A DNA stretch of 64,000 bases from Globodera rostochiensis. Its lineage: Eukaryota; Nematoda; Chromadorea; Rhabditida; Heteroderidae. A program made the position numbers and the translations under genes. The DNA lies in NCBI GenBank assembly GCA_018350325.1, contig JAEVLN010000015.1, positions 1,570,008 through 1,634,007 of the forward strand. The letters are read 5' to 3'. The notes beneath the pieces are model-generated. The model searched no databases, was not told where the DNA came from, and saw only the letters and a list, made by a program, of their open reading frames with translations. Below are positions 63,101-64,000 of this stretch, one piece after another. How positions within the stretch are numbered: position 1 is the stretch's first letter; each line of letters opens with the position of its first letter.

Positions 63101-63342
63101 TTGAATTTGAACAAATCTGTAAAATATTTATAACCGATACGACGCATAAAGAAGACAACACAAAATTGTATATGTATAGTATAAGCATGAAGACGAAAAC
63201 GTGCAAAAAGCGGTTAAACGGAATACACAACAAAGGGAAAATGCGGAAATAAAGGACGAGTCGGGGGGAGGGGGGTGAGATGTGTTTGGATATAATACTT
63301 AACAACAAATATATTCATTAATGGAAGATTTTGCATCGGTGA
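63101..63342. other. operon-like spacer before NELF-C/D
   Basis: 240 nt between the stop of the right-hand gene and the NELF-C/D ATG on the same strand, AT-rich, ending in a TATTTTACAG acceptor. Confidence 0.5.
63117..63126 (-). promoter_or_regulatory. probable spliced-leader acceptor of NELF-C/D
   Basis: AATATTTTACAG-like acceptor 16 nt before the ATG; with the short spacer it suggests a downstream operon gene. Confidence 0.55.
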
Positions 63343-64000
63343 TCAGAGAATGCTGCCCGATCGTCGACGCATATCAGCCGGCCAAGCCTCTTTCGCGTAT
63401 TTCTTCTTCAACGGACACTCTTCAGCTTCTGCTGCCAATGGAGCGCCGCCAACTGAGAGAAATTGAATAGAAAGAGAGAGAAAGGAATGGAAATGCACTG
63501 CTTTTTGAGAACTTCCTTCAATACCCTCAAAATTTCAAACGAAAAAAGGAAATTATTCGTGGAGTTTTGTTGGCATAACCCAGCCGATGGTGCCACAACA
63601 TACCGGATTCTCCGACGACTCCGAGCAGTTGTCTGGACGAAGATTTTGCTGGTGAAGGCCCATATTTCGTTGCTTGAGACGCAATTTTAGCAGCGGCAAG
63701 CGACGGCAAAGCAGGAGAATAGCTGTGGAAAAAAATGGTTTTTTTCATGAAAATATTTCACAATTCCCCAACAGTTCCAGGTCGGGCGCCGCGTTAAGAC
63801 TCAGCGATCCGAGCGTAATTGAGCCGGGCCGACAGCCGGAAGCCGACAAACGAGCCCCGGCAGGCGAAGCGGTCGACGGCACCTGAGAATGCGGATGATG
63901 GCATTTTATTTGATAGGTCCCGGAGGCCTCCAAAAACAATCACTTTTTTCTTCTTCGGCTCACTGGGTGTGTAGAAGTCGAACAACTGATCCTCCACGTC
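63343..64000 (-). CDS. 3' part of an unrecognised protein (continues past the edge)
   Basis: Four exons are visible, 64000-63944, 63882-63773, 63722-63604 and 63452-63343, with consistent phases; the 5' end lies outside the window. The 132 residues seen are Ser/Ala/Pro-rich and disordered (QLFDFYTPSEPKKKK, SLAAAKIASQATKYGPSPAK), ending with a conserved-looking motif ECPLKKKYAKEAWP and RRRSGSIL. I cannot name the family from this. The junction after 63773 uses a weak GTTGGG donor. The next gene downstream is NELF-C/D, 240 nt away on the same strand. Confidence 0.7.

Overview
The window reads as nuclear DNA of a nematode. Genes are compact and broken into many exons by introns mostly 40-110 nt long with TTT(C)AG-like acceptors. 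Several start codons sit a few bases after an acceptor-like site that no cis exon needs, as expected for spliced-leader trans-splicing. The gene set is animal (Shaw K+ channel, nematode-type globin, DOMON protein). Long pure G or C runs are everywhere and about ten introns are GC-AG; both fit a tylenchid (cyst-nematode-like) genome, but the species is inference. All gene models were joined by hand using reading phase and family alignment known from memory; no search was run.

Layout. 0.9-1.9 kb (-): a small coiled-coil protein and RABIF/MSS4, overlapping by ATGA. 2.4-4.5 kb (-): ABHD4/5-type hydrolase. 7.5-12 kb (+): a 16-exon secreted DOMON protein with a tandem-repeat, Thr-rich stalk. 12.7-18.7 kb (-): AP-3 beta, with a small membrane-protein gene nested on the + strand inside its 1.5 kb intron. 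19.5-23.3 kb (-): PFTAIRE-type CDK with a long N-terminus. 25.5-28.9 kb (-): NSF. 29.7-33.1 kb (-): aralar/citrin carrier. 34-37.2 kb (-): Shaw (Kv3) channel. 39.5-44.9 kb (-): XPF nuclease. 45.2-46.6 kb (-): Glu/Lys-rich coiled-coil protein. 48-52 kb (+): PAT1 decapping factor. 52.4-52.8 kb (+): small one-TM protein. 53.3-55.2 kb (-): unrecognised gene. 57.3-59 kb (+): acylated globin. 59.8-63.1 kb (-): NELF-C/D. 63.3 kb to the edge (-): 3' part of an unrecognised gene. Between them lie satellites, two fold-back elements and dispersed repeats.

The genes are mostly unrelated housekeeping functions. MSS4, AP-3 beta and NSF all serve vesicle traffic. Minus-strand runs of neighbours (last gene then NELF-C/D; aralar then NSF; CDK then AP-3 beta) could be operons, but only the first pair has operon-like spacing.

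Most interesting: three introns whose flanking protein is unambiguous (AP-3 beta, CDK twice) have normal GT donors but no AG at the 3' end, ending instead in AATTTTAT or AATTTTGG. Next are the presence of NELF-C/D, a pausing factor reported absent from C. elegans, and an XPF lacking the C-terminal double helix-hairpin-helix domain.
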